From the NCBI GenBank assembly GCA_900544535.1, contig UQVH01000006.1:70475-134474 (forward strand): 64,000 nucleotides of DNA. Reading direction: 5' to 3'. Position 1 is the first letter of the stretch. Each line of letters opens with the position of its first letter. A program made the position numbers and the translations under genes. Of this stretch, positions 17,182-25,420 are shown piece by piece. Source of the DNA: an uncultured Bacteroidales bacterium (GTDB lineage Bacteria > Bacteroidota > Bacteroidia > Bacteroidales > Muribaculaceae). Below the pieces are notes generated by a model that searched no databases, had not been told where the DNA came from, and saw only the letters and a program-made list of their open reading frames with translations.

Positions 17182-18510
17182 ATGAAAACTTATCTCTTCA
17201 CCTCCGAATCAGTTTCGGAAGGACACCCCGACAAAGTGGCCGACCAGATCTCCGACGCCATACTTGACGAATTTCTCGCCCGCGACCCGAAATCAAAAGT
17301 CGCCTGCGAAACCCTCGTGACAACCGGTCAGGTAGTCATCGCAGGCGAGGTAAAAAGCGAAGCCTATATCGACCTCATGGAAGTCACCCGCGATGTGATC
17401 CGCCACATCGGCTACAACCGCAGCGCCCTCAAATTCGACGGCGAAGCCTGCGGCGTCCTCTCCGCGCTCCACGAACAGAGCGCCGACATCAACCGCGGTG
17501 TCGAACGCGCCGAACTCGAAGCACAGGGTGCCGGCGACCAAGGCATGATGTTCGGCTATGCCTGCAACGAGACCCTCGACTACATGCCCCTGACCATAGA
17601 CCTCTCACACCGTCTGCTCCGCGAGCTCGCCAACATCCGCCGTGAGGAAAAGGAAATGACCCACATCAAACGCGGCCGTCAGCACACCTATCTGCGCCCC
17701 GACTCAAAAAGTCAGGTGACTGTGGAATATGATGAAAACAACCGCCCGCTCCGCGTCGACACGATCGTGATCTCCACCCAGCACGACGAATTCATCCAGC
17801 CGATCGAAGACACAGACGCAGCCCGCGCCGCCGCTGACCGCGCCATGCAGGAGAGGATCACCGATGATGTGCGCAACATCCTTCTGCCACGCGTCAAAGC
17901 CAAGCTCCGTCCGGAAGAAGCCGCGCTGATCGGTGACGATGTAAAACTTTTAGTCAACCCCACAGGCAAATTCGTTATCGGCGGCCCTCACGGCGATACC
18001 GGTCTGACCGGACGCAAGATCATCGTCGACACCTACGGCGGTCACGGTGCACACGGCGGAGGCGCATTCTCCGGCAAAGATCCCTCCAAGGTTGATCGCT
18101 CGGCCGCTTACGCCGCACGCCACATCGCCAAAAACCTCGTTGCAGCCGGCGTAGCCGACCGCGTTCTCGTCCAGGTTGCCTACGCCATCGGCGAAGCGAA
18201 ACCCGTCAGCCTCTGCATCAACACCTACGGAACTGCCAATGTCGGTCTCTCTGACTCGGAAATCGCAGCGAAAGTAGCGGAAATGCCCTGCTTCGACATG
18301 ACTCCTTATGCAATTGAAAAGCGTTTCGGCCTGCGCAACCCGATTTACCGCGAGACCGCCAGCTACGGCCACATGGGACGTCAGCCGATGACAGTAACCA
18401 AGACCTTCCACTCGAAATACGAAAAGCCCTTCACCCGCACCGTCGAGCTTTTCACATGGGAAAAACTTGATGCCGTACCCGCTGTCAAGAAAGCCTTCGG
18501 CCTTGACTGA
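17182..18510 (+). CDS. metK: S-adenosylmethionine synthetase (methionine adenosyltransferase)
   Basis: Makes S-adenosylmethionine from methionine and ATP in the cytoplasm. 442 residues, longer than E. coli MetK (384); the longer form with insertions is usual in Bacteroidota. Key motifs: SEGHPDKVADQISDA (~11-25) for ATP and metal, GAGDQGMMFGYACNE (~116-130), and GGHGAHGGGAFSGKDPSKVDRSAAY (starting ~287) for the phosphate loop. The ATG at 17182 is preceded by a long structured leader with a probable SAM-II element, so feedback by the product is likely. A double terminator follows. Confidence 0.97.
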   Translation: MKTYLFTSESVSEGHPDKVADQISDAILDEFLARDPKSKVACETLVTTGQVVIAGEVKSEAYIDLMEVTRDVIRHIGYNRSALKFDGEACGVLSALHEQSADINRGVERAELEAQGAGDQGMMFGYACNETLDYMPLTIDLSHRLLRELANIRREEKEMTHIKRGRQHTYLRPDSKSQVTVEYDENNRPLRVDTIVISTQHDEFIQPIEDTDAARAAADRAMQERITDDVRNILLPRVKAKLRPEEAALIGDDVKLLVNPTGKFVIGGPHGDTGLTGRKIIVDTYGGHGAHGGGAFSGKDPSKVDRSAAYAARHIAKNLVAAGVADRVLVQVAYAIGEAKPVSLCINTYGTANVGLSDSEIAAKVAEMPCFDMTPYAIEKRFGLRNPIYRETASYGHMGRQPMTVTKTFHSKYEKPFTRTVELFTWEKLDAVPAVKKAFGLD

Positions 18511-18519
18511 TCCTGCCGG

Positions 18520-18555
18520 AAATATCGCATGAATCACCGGATCCTGCGATATTTT
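18520..18555 (+). terminator. First hairpin after metK
   Basis: AAATATCGCA (18520-18529) pairs with TGCGATATTT (18545-18554), loop 15 bases, then T and C. It lies 10 bases after the metK stop codon, the first of two hairpins in tandem. Confidence 0.55.
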
Positions 18556-18572
18556 CCTAACACCATAAAAAC

Positions 18573-18628
18573 AACCGGGCCTCACGAAGCAGAAATCATC
18601 TGCCGCACGTGAGGTCCGGTTGCTTTTT
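18573..18628 (+). terminator. Second terminator between metK and upp
   Basis: A 14-bp stem (18573-18586 with 18608-18621, one G-U pair) is followed by GC and five T residues. It separates the convergent genes metK and upp and may act in both directions. Confidence 0.85.
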
Positions 18629-18648
18629 CTATTCAGGCGGTCGTCGGT

Positions 18649-19302
18649 TTACTCCTTGATGCCGTAAGCGAGATCGCCCGCATCGCCGAGGCCGGGGACA
18701 ATATATGAATGTTCGTTGATGACATCGTCGATAGCTCCCACCCAGAGAGTGGTCTTGTCGGCCGGGAAAGTCTCGCGCACATAGTCAACCGCCTTTTTCG
18801 ATGCGATGATCGAAGCCACATGAATATGGGCAGGATTGCCCTTGGTGAGCAGCGCGCGGTAGCTCAGTTCCATAGAAGCTCCGGTGGCAAGCATCGGGTC
18901 TGTGATAACGAGAGTCTTTCCGTCAAGTTTCGGAGAGGCGATATATTCGATGAACACATCGAAATTTTCTTTCTCGCGATACTTTCTGTAAGCCGAAACA
19001 AAAGCGTTCTGCGCATGATCGAAAAAGTCGAGGAAGCCTTTGTGAAACGGAATTCCGGCACGGAAGATCGTAGCGAGCACCACATCTTCATCAAGCACCT
19101 GACAGGGAGCCACTGCCAGGGGGGTAGTAATGTCTACTGTTTTGTAGCGCATACGTTTGGACATCTCGAAAGCCATGATCTCTCCGATACGTTCGAGGTT
19201 GCGGCGGAAACGCAGCATGTCGTGCTGGACATTCACATCACGCAATTCGCTCATGTACTGACTGACCAGCGACGGCTGATCTGCAAAATTTATTACTTCC
19301 AT
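18649..19302 (-). CDS. upp: Uracil phosphoribosyltransferase
   Basis: Pyrimidine salvage enzyme joining uracil and PRPP to make UMP, cytoplasmic. 217 residues, the normal length. The PRPP-binding loop is ITDPMLATGAS (~136-146). The C-terminal uracil-binding region YIVPGLGDAGDLAYG (~200-214) is complete. FRAGIPFHKGFLDFF near 80 is another family signature. It is transcribed toward metK and lies 40 bases downstream of an unrelated AT-rich gene on the same strand. No clear promoter box is seen directly before it, so it may share the upstream gene's transcript. Confidence 0.95.
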   Translation of the reverse strand: MEVINFADQPSLVSQYMSELRDVNVQHDMLRFRRNLERIGEIMAFEMSKRMRYKTVDITTPLAVAPCQVLDEDVVLATIFRAGIPFHKGFLDFFDHAQNAFVSAYRKYREKENFDVFIEYIASPKLDGKTLVITDPMLATGASMELSYRALLTKGNPAHIHVASIIASKKAVDYVRETFPADKTTLWVGAIDDVINEHSYIVPGLGDAGDLAYGIKE

Positions 19303-19342
19303 GATATTCTAATCCTTTTTCAGTATAAACAATCGTCAATTA

Positions 19343-20047
19343 TTAAAGGTCTTCACCTAAAACTTTGTTATATTTATTTTCATAATACATAACTATCACA
19401 TATCGATTTGCTCCTACATAATATTGCTGATCTGGTATTCGTTCAAGTATAGTAAACCAGACCAACTTATTAGATGCAAGCTCAAATAACTTTTCTTTAT
19501 AGATTTTCTCTATCTCGATCTCACGTTCTTCTTTTGGCAAATTTATCAAGCCCTTGTTTACCATATCCAATAACACCTGATAATGTATGATGCTATCTCC
19601 CACCTCCGTTGGCCATTGGAAATATACAGCTTGATATGACTTCTTTTCTACATGTATTCCATAATCTAAATCCTCATCCCTTGGTATTTGTTGACCGTCT
19701 TTACTTGAAATATATTTTGGATTATTCTCAAATTGATAGCATAAATTATTGTATTTAGTTATTATATTACGCTCATTGCTTGCGTCTACATCACATACAA
19801 TAATTCGATTAACCTTGTCTTTATATGTTTCAATTTCCACTAAAACCTTATCTCCATTAAATTCGCCCACCAAGGGTTCCCAACCAGGTGCAATAGTCTT
19901 ATATTTAAACCCTTTCTTTTTTAAACTTTTGACCATTTCTGCTTTAGTTCCATCAATTGGAATACCAAGGAACCTTGTAACGTCCTGTTGCGCTTTAACA
20001 GCAACCGCGATGAATAATATACTTATTAATAATAATGCCTGTTTCAT
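19343..20047 (-). CDS. Secreted protein of unknown function, AT-rich
   Basis: Not assigned to a named family. Starting at the ATG at 20047 gives 234 residues with a clear signal peptide (MKQALLLISILFIAVAVKAQ, cut after AQ). An in-frame start 90 bases upstream is rejected because it would lie beyond the predicted promoter. The segment FLGIPIDGTKAEMVKSLKKKGF just after the signal resembles small secreted Bacteroidota proteins in which a recurring 'FLGIPIDG' motif begins the mature part. The gene is visibly more AT-rich than upp and the radical SAM gene on either side, with many AAA, ATA and AAT codons. This suggests acquisition by transfer or relaxed selection. Location: periplasm or outside. 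Confidence 0.7.
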   Translation of the reverse strand: MKQALLLISILFIAVAVKAQQDVTRFLGIPIDGTKAEMVKSLKKKGFKYKTIAPGWEPLVGEFNGDKVLVEIETYKDKVNRIIVCDVDASNERNIITKYNNLCYQFENNPKYISSKDGQQIPRDEDLDYGIHVEKKSYQAVYFQWPTEVGDSIIHYQVLLDMVNKGLINLPKEEREIEIEKIYKEKLFELASNKLVWFTILERIPDQQYYVGANRYVIVMYYENKYNKVLGEDL

Positions 20048-20090
20048 GGTTCTTAATAATCTTTTATATCTGATTAGATTTACACTTTCA

Positions 20091-20098
20091 CAAAGGTA
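20091..20098 (-). promoter_or_regulatory. Predicted -7 box of the AT-rich secreted-protein gene
   Basis: The minus strand reads TACCTTTG (consensus TAnnTTTG). The predicted start near 20084 gives a 37-base leader to the ATG at 20047. No good -33 box is seen. Confidence 0.5.
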
Positions 20099-20140
20099 GT
20101 AATTAATTTTATAATATTGCCCGTATTCAAATATCAATAC

Positions 20141-21022
20141 TTATCTTGTAAGCAATCTATTAAGCAGATTGGTGAACTGATAGTTTTTCAGCCCCCAGCG
20201 CGGATAGATCAGCAACTCTGAAGGAGACTGCGAGACAAAACGTTCGACGGCTATGTCCTTGCGTAGTCTCCGGAGCAGTCTGACACAAAGATCGGCGTAT
20301 TCATCAGCCGTGAAACGCGGTATATCGTAGAGACCGCTCTCCACATCGCGGGCCATGCGGGTGCCGCGGACGAGTTGTAGCTGATGAATCTTGACAGTGT
20401 CGACCGGAAGCTCATTGACGCGGTCGATTGTCGAGAGCATCACATCCAAGTCTTCACCCGGCAGCCCCATGATCAGATGAAGCCCGCAAGGAATTCCGGC
20501 CTCATGAGTGCGCCGGACGGCATCGGCGGTATCGGCCCACGTGTGGCAGCGGTTGACCAGCTCAAGAGTGCGGTCGCAGGCACTCTCGGCACCGTATTCC
20601 ACCATCACCCATTTTCCCAGTCCGGCAAGACGGTCAAGAAGCTCCTGAGGCATGCAGTCTGGGCGTGTGCCTATGATAAGGCCGACAACATCCGTCGTTT
20701 CCAACGCCTCCTCATAAAGTTTCATCAGGCGGTCTATATCGTCGGAATGAGTGTTGGTGTAAGCCTGAAAATAGGCCAGGTATTTCATCTGCGGATATTT
20801 GCGCGCGAAGAATTCCTTGCCGCGCTCAAGCTGCTCCCTCACGCTCAGCGCGGGGCTGCAATATTCGGGGTTGAACGACTGGTTATTACAATACGTGCAG
20901 CCTCCGCGCCCTTTCGTGCCATCGCGGTTAGGACATGTGAAGCCCGCATTGACCGTAATCTTCTGCACCTTCACATCAAAATGTTCCTTAAGAAAATCAG
21001 AGAAATCCCTGTAAGCCTTCAT
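20141..21022 (-). CDS. Radical SAM protein of the TIGR01212 / YhcC family
   Basis: Radical SAM enzyme of the YhcC family, 293 residues. The cluster cysteines are C30, C42 and C45, spaced CX11CX2C (in FTCPNRDGTKGRGGCTYC). That wide first spacing is the hallmark of this family and of the related Elp3-like group. GTRPDCMPQELLDRL (~117-131) and GLHLIMGLPGED (~176-187) are conserved family segments. The substrate is not established in the family to my knowledge; a role in tRNA or small-molecule modification is possible. Its start codon overlaps the aroC stop by 4 bases (ATGA), so the two are translationally coupled. Confidence 0.88.
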   Translation of the reverse strand: MKAYRDFSDFLKEHFDVKVQKITVNAGFTCPNRDGTKGRGGCTYCNNQSFNPEYCSPALSVREQLERGKEFFARKYPQMKYLAYFQAYTNTHSDDIDRLMKLYEEALETTDVVGLIIGTRPDCMPQELLDRLAGLGKWVMVEYGAESACDRTLELVNRCHTWADTADAVRRTHEAGIPCGLHLIMGLPGEDLDVMLSTIDRVNELPVDTVKIHQLQLVRGTRMARDVESGLYDIPRFTADEYADLCVRLLRRLRKDIAVERFVSQSPSELLIYPRWGLKNYQFTNLLNRLLTR

Positions 21023-22095
21023 AAGCGCGCGCCGCGGTTTATCAGATATGCGTCAAGCAGGACAATCGCAGCCATGGCTTCCACAACAGGCACAGCACGG
21101 GGCACAACGCAGGGATCATGACGGCCTTTCCCTTTGATGACAACCTCCCTGCCGTCGCGGTCAACCGACCTTACATCCTGCATCAGAGTAGCCACAGGCT
21201 TGAACGCCACACGGAAATTTATGTCGCAGCCGTTGGAGATACCACCCTGGATGCCACCTGAATAATTGCTTTCGGTTGTGATCCGGCCGTCATCAGCGGC
21301 CATAAAGCGATCAAGTACCTCGCTTCCGCGACGTTCCACGCCCCGGAATCCCATGCCGTATTCAAACCCTTTGGTGGCGTTGATGCTCATCATTGCCTCG
21401 GCCAGACGGGCGCCGAGACGCCCGAAAACCGGATCGCCAAGACCCGCAGGAACTCCGCTGATGACGCAGTCGACAACCCCACCGATCGTATCGCCCTCGC
21501 TTTTCACTTTCAGGATCAGTTCTTCCATCTCGGCAGCCTTCTCCGGATCGGGACATCTCACAGGGTTCGACTCGGTCAGCTTCAGATCAAGTTCTTCATA
21601 CGACTTGCTAAGCACAACCGGCCCCACCTGCGAGGTATATGCCTGAATCGTGATTCCGAGCTGTTCGAGAGCCTGCCGCGCAAAAGCACCGGCCACGACA
21701 CGGGTCGCAGTCTCACGCGCGCTCGAACGTCCGCCCCCGCGATGGTCACGCAGTCCGTATTTGGCTGTATAAGTATAATCGGCATGAGACGGACGGAAAG
21801 CATCACGAAGATGATCGTAGTCGTTTGAATGCTGATTCTCGTTGCGGATAATGAATCCTATCGGACAGCCCGTAGTGCGGCCTTCGAAAAGCCCCGACAG
21901 AATCTCCACCGTATCGCTCTCCTTCCTTGCGGTAGTGACAGCCGACTGTCCCGGCTTGCGGCGGTCAAGTTCATGCTGCACCCGGTCAAGGTCGATGGCG
22001 ACCCCTGCGGGCATTCCGTCTATAACGCCGCCGATGGCAGCTCCGTGACTTTCGCCGAATCCGGTGAAAGTAAATATCTTACCGATTGTATTCAT
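21019..22095 (-). CDS. aroC: Chorismate synthase
   Basis: Last step of the shikimate pathway: removes phosphate from 5-enolpyruvylshikimate-3-phosphate to give chorismate, using reduced FMN as cofactor. 358 residues, the normal length. Signatures: GESHGAAIGGVIDGMPAG (~14-31), RPSHADYTYTAKYG (~101-114), and DHRGGGRSSARETATRVVAGA (starting ~117). The C-terminal GKGRHDPCVVPRAVPVVEAM is complete. It is downstream of ybaK (42-base gap) and overlaps the radical SAM gene by 4 bases. Confidence 0.97.
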   Translation of the reverse strand: MNTIGKIFTFTGFGESHGAAIGGVIDGMPAGVAIDLDRVQHELDRRKPGQSAVTTARKESDTVEILSGLFEGRTTGCPIGFIIRNENQHSNDYDHLRDAFRPSHADYTYTAKYGLRDHRGGGRSSARETATRVVAGAFARQALEQLGITIQAYTSQVGPVVLSKSYEELDLKLTESNPVRCPDPEKAAEMEELILKVKSEGDTIGGVVDCVISGVPAGLGDPVFGRLGARLAEAMMSINATKGFEYGMGFRGVERRGSEVLDRFMAADDGRITTESNYSGGIQGGISNGCDINFRVAFKPVATLMQDVRSVDRDGREVVIKGKGRHDPCVVPRAVPVVEAMAAIVLLDAYLINRGARL

Positions 22096-22137
22096 CTGGG
22101 ATTGCTGAGGTGGTTTGTTTTTTGGGGGTGGGAAGTA

Positions 22138-22641
22138 TCACGATTCTTTTTCTCCGGCGACATCCGCCACAGAAGCATCGCAATAGGCGATCAGATCCTG
22201 CGGGCTGATTTTGAACTGCAGACCACGTTGTCCTGCTGACACATATATAAAAGGAAAATCGAGCGCTGTCTGATGGAAAAAGGTCGGAAAAGGCTTTTTC
22301 ATACCCACGGGCGAACAGCCGCCGCGGATATAGCCCGTCAGAGGAAGCAGCTCTTTCATCGGTATCATCTCAGCCTTTTTGGCACCGGCCGCTTTGGCGG
22401 CCTTTTTGAGATCGACCTCCATATTGCCGGGAATCACACATACGAAGTAGCCGCTGCGGTCGCCGTGAAGCACCAAAGTCTTGAACACGGAATTTATATC
22501 CTCGCCCAGCTCCTCGGCCACATGTTCGGCCGCAAGATTGTCGGGATCCACATTATAAGGTACGAGTTCGTATGCTATTTTAGCTTTATCCAGCAGACGT
22601 GCGGCGTTAGTCTTATTGATTTTTTCTTTTGACGCGTTCAT
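22138..22641 (-). CDS. ybaK: Cys-tRNA(Pro)/Cys-tRNA(Cys) deacylase, YbaK/EbsC family
   Basis: Editing enzyme that hydrolyses cysteine wrongly attached to tRNA(Pro). 167 residues. The single-domain YbaK fold is shown by KTNAARLLDKAKIAYEL (~10-26), the catalytic-lysine segment VFKTLVLHGD (~52-61) and the glycine-rich GGCSPVGMKKPFP (~109-121). The predicted promoter lies so close that transcription would begin at or within one or two bases of the ATG, so the mRNA may be leaderless. An alternative start closer to the conserved core is the only other option and is less likely. Confidence 0.9.
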   Translation of the reverse strand: MNASKEKINKTNAARLLDKAKIAYELVPYNVDPDNLAAEHVAEELGEDINSVFKTLVLHGDRSGYFVCVIPGNMEVDLKKAAKAAGAKKAEMIPMKELLPLTGYIRGGCSPVGMKKPFPTFFHQTALDFPFIYVSAGQRGLQFKISPQDLIAYCDASVADVAGEKES

Positions 22642-22645
22642 GTTG

Positions 22646-22677
22646 CAAATTTACTTAATCAATGTTTATATTACAAT
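22646..22677 (-). promoter_or_regulatory. Promoter of ybaK, very close to the start codon
   Basis: On the minus strand ATTG (22677-22674), 20 bases, then TAAATTTG (22653-22646). The -7 box ends only four bases before the ybaK ATG (at 22641), so the transcription start should fall at 22638-22641. Confidence 0.6.
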
Positions 22678-22679
22678 TT

Positions 22680-22823
22680 TTAGAAAATAAAAGTTTTTGC
22701 AACTTCCCCTACGATCATCCAGGCCAATATCGGCGCCGGGACCACAGCCGTCATGCACCGGGACAGGCGGACCGACGGGGCAAACAGGGCGAAATTAGAC
22801 ATATTTAACACTAAATCGGCCAT
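22680..22823 (-). CDS. Possible small hydrophobic protein (47 residues)
   Basis: An ORF from ATG (22823) to TAA within the 318-base gap between ybaK and pnp, in the ybaK direction. The product (MADLVLNMSNFALFAPSVRL... ending VAKTFIF) has two hydrophobic stretches and a C-terminal aromatic residue. The segment is more GC-rich than the gap around it, as expected for coding or formerly coding DNA. No family is recognised and no good promoter is seen. It could equally be a remnant or chance. Confidence 0.2.
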   Translation of the reverse strand: MADLVLNMSNFALFAPSVRLSRCMTAVVPAPILAWMIVGEVAKTFIF

Positions 22824-22884
22824 TGCGACTGATTAACGGGGCTTATTTCAAGACTATAAAGCGTGTTTATTGCAAGATATTTGT

Positions 22885-22892
22885 TACCTTTG
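22885..22892 (+). promoter_or_regulatory. Predicted -7 box of the pnp promoter
   Basis: TACCTTTG matches TAnnTTTG. The predicted start near 22899 gives a leader of about 60 bases. The -33 region (around 22861) is poor. Confidence 0.55.
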
Positions 22893-22959
22893 CAAACTGA
22901 ATTTAAATAAGCTGCAAAAACGAAGATATAACCTATCAAGCTGAAAATAGAAACAATTT

Positions 22960-25227
22960 ATGAATCCAATCAAAAAAACCATCGAGCTGCCTGACGGTCG
23001 CATTATCACATTAGAGACCGGCAAACTTGCAAAGCAGGCCGATGGAGCGGTAGAACTGCGCATGGGCAACACTATGCTACTTGCGACAGTCGTAACGGCC
23101 AAGGAGGCCGGTGAGGGCGTTGATTTCATGCCTCTCCAAGTCGAGTACAAAGAAAAATTCTCTTCTAACGGACGTTTTCCCGGCGGCTTCCTCAAACGCG
23201 AAGGCCGTGCAAGCGACTATGAAATTCTGACTTCACGTCTGGTGGACCGCGTACTGCGCCCGCTTTTCCCTGACAATTACCACGCCGACACTTTCGTGCA
23301 GGTCACAATGTATTCCTCTGACGGTGTCGACATGCCCGACGCTCTCGCAGGTCTCGCAGCTTCGGCCGCACTTGCAGTGAGCGACATACCTTTCAACGGA
23401 CCTATCTCAGAGGTCCGTGTAGCCCGCATTGACGGCAAATTCGTGATCGACCCCACTTTCGAACAGCTTGAAAAGGCAGATATGGAACTTATGGTCGGCG
23501 CCACCTACGACAACATCATGATGGTCGAAGGCGAAATGAACGAAGTTTCCGAAGCCGATCTTCTCGCCGCACTCCGCGCCGCTCATGACGCCATCAAGGT
23601 TCAGTGCAAGGCTCAGATGGAACTTGCCGAAGAAGTCGGCTCGACCGTCAAGCGCGAATACTGCCACGAAACCAACGACGAAGAACTCCGCAAGGACGTG
23701 CACGACAAGTGCTACGACAAAGCTTATGCAATCGCCAAAGCCGGTTGTGCCGACAAGCACTGGCGTCAGGAGAGCTTCGACAAGATCTGCGAAGAATATA
23801 TCGAATCGCTTCCCGAAGAAGAACGCGACGAAAAGACCGCAATGGTCAAGCGCTACTATCACGATGTAGAGAAAGAAGCCATGCGCCGCTGTGTGCTCGA
23901 CGAAGGTATCCGCCTCGACGGCCGCAAGACCACCGAGATCCGTCCTATCTGGTGCGAGGTGGACTATCTGCCCGGACCTCACGGATCTGCAATCTTCACC
24001 CGTGGCGAGACTCAGTCGCTCGCAACCGTAACCCTCGGCACCAAACTCGATGAGAAGATTCTCGACGACGTGCTCAACCAGGGCCGCGAACGTTTCCTTC
24101 TCCACTACAACTTCCCCCCCTTCTCCACCGGCGAAGCCCGTCCCGTGCGTGGTGTAGGCCGTCGTGAAGTAGGTCACGGCAACCTCGCACACCGCGCCCT
24201 CAAGCGCATGTTCCCCGATGACTTCCCCTATGTATGCCGCATCGTCAGCGACATTCTTGAGTCAAACGGTTCATCGTCAATGGCAACCGTCTGCGCCGGC
24301 ACCCTCTCGCTGCTCGATGCAGGCGTGAAGATGAAACGCCCTGTCAGCGGTATCGCCATGGGTCTCATCTCCGACGGCAACAAATATGCAGTCCTCTCCG
24401 ACATCCTCGGCGACGAAGACCACCTCGGCGACATGGACTTCAAGGTGACCGGTACCCGCGAAGGCATCACCGCCACCCAGATGGACATCAAGTGCGACGG
24501 TCTCAGCTACGAGATCCTCGAAAAGGCGCTCAACCAGGCCAAAGAAGGCCGTCTCCATATCCTCGACAAGATCGAAGAGACAATCCCCGCTCCGCGCGAG
24601 GACTATAAGCCCCACGTACCCCGCATCGTCACCATGCTCATCCCCAAAGAGCTGATCGGTGCAGTGATCGGCCCCGGCGGCAAGATCATCCAGGGAATCC
24701 AGGAAGCAAGCGGCGCTACCGTAAGCATCGACGAGATCCCCGACGGAGGCTATATCGAGGTAGCTGCCTCGAACAAGGCATCTATCGACAAGGCTCTCGA
24801 AATGATCAACGCTATCGTCGAACTCCCCGAAGAGGGCAAGGTTTACCACGGCAAAGTGCGCTCAATCCTTGATTTCGGCGCGTTCGTGGAATTCATGCCC
24901 AACCGCGACGGCCTGCTCCACATCTCGGAAATATCATGGGACCGTCTCGAAAACATGGAGGCTTCCGGCCTCAAAGAAGGCGACGAACTCGAAGTCAAGC
25001 TCATCGAGATCGACAAGAAAACCGGTAAATACCGTCTCTCAATGCGTGCCCTTCAGCCCAAACCCGAAGGCTACGTAGAGCGCGAACGCGCACCCCGCGG
25101 CGAACGCGGCCCGCGTCGTGAAGGTGACCGTCCCCGTCGCGAAGGTGATCGCGGACCACGCCGTGACGGCGACCGCGGACCCCGTCGTGAAAACAACGGC
25201 GGCAACCACGGAGCTCCCCGCAACTAA
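22960..25227 (+). CDS. pnp: Polyribonucleotide nucleotidyltransferase (PNPase)
   Basis: Phosphorolytic 3'-to-5' exoribonuclease of RNA turnover. 755 residues. It has two RNase PH-like domains separated by a helical linker, the second including RGETQSLATVTLG and the active-site segment. A KH domain (~560-620, VIGPGGKIIQGIQEASGA) and an S1 domain (~627-695, GKVRSILDFGAFVEFMPNRDGLLH) follow. The last ~50 residues form a basic tail of Arg-Gly, Arg-Glu-Gly-Asp and Arg-Arg units (repeated RREGD and DRGPRR), absent from E. coli PNPase (711 residues). The tail probably binds RNA or organises a degradosome; this is inference. A terminator follows. Confidence 0.97.
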   Translation: MNPIKKTIELPDGRIITLETGKLAKQADGAVELRMGNTMLLATVVTAKEAGEGVDFMPLQVEYKEKFSSNGRFPGGFLKREGRASDYEILTSRLVDRVLRPLFPDNYHADTFVQVTMYSSDGVDMPDALAGLAASAALAVSDIPFNGPISEVRVARIDGKFVIDPTFEQLEKADMELMVGATYDNIMMVEGEMNEVSEADLLAALRAAHDAIKVQCKAQMELAEEVGSTVKREYCHETNDEELRKDVHDKCYDKAYAIAKAGCADKHWRQESFDKICEEYIESLPEEERDEKTAMVKRYYHDVEKEAMRRCVLDEGIRLDGRKTTEIRPIWCEVDYLPGPHGSAIFTRGETQSLATVTLGTKLDEKILDDVLNQGRERFLLHYNFPPFSTGEARPVRGVGRREVGHGNLAHRALKRMFPDDFPYVCRIVSDILESNGSSSMATVCAGTLSLLDAGVKMKRPVSGIAMGLISDGNKYAVLSDILGDEDHLGDMDFKVTGTREGITATQMDIKCDGLSYEILEKALNQAKEGRLHILDKIEETIPAPREDYKPHVPRIVTMLIPKELIGAVIGPGGKIIQGIQEASGATVSIDEIPDGGYIEVAASNKASIDKALEMINAIVELPEEGKVYHGKVRSILDFGAFVEFMPNRDGLLHISEISWDRLENMEASGLKEGDELEVKLIEIDKKTGKYRLSMRALQPKPEGYVERERAPRGERGPRREGDRPRREGDRGPRRDGDRGPRRENNGGNHGAPRN

Positions 25228-25341
25228 GGGAGAGTCCGGCTTTATGTAACTAAAAATGTGTAATTCCAAGTCCATAAACACAGTTTATTTTACACACTCT
25301 TAGTTAACCGAAACTGATATTAATTACCATTGAATCAACGC

Positions 25342-25402
25342 CCCGGCGGGTTCCCCTTCACGGGAGTCCGCCGGGTTTCTTTTAAAGGTTGCCTAACAAC
25401 CT
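25342..25402 (+). terminator. Terminator after pnp, two hairpins
   Basis: CCCGGCGG (25342-25349) pairs with CCGCCGGG (25368-25375), followed by TTTCTTTT. A second small hairpin (AGGTTG 25386-25391 with CAACCT 25397-25402) follows at once. ispD begins only 18 bases later, so its expression may depend on read-through. Confidence 0.8.
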
Positions 25403-25420
25403 CTTTAATTCCGGAAATCT

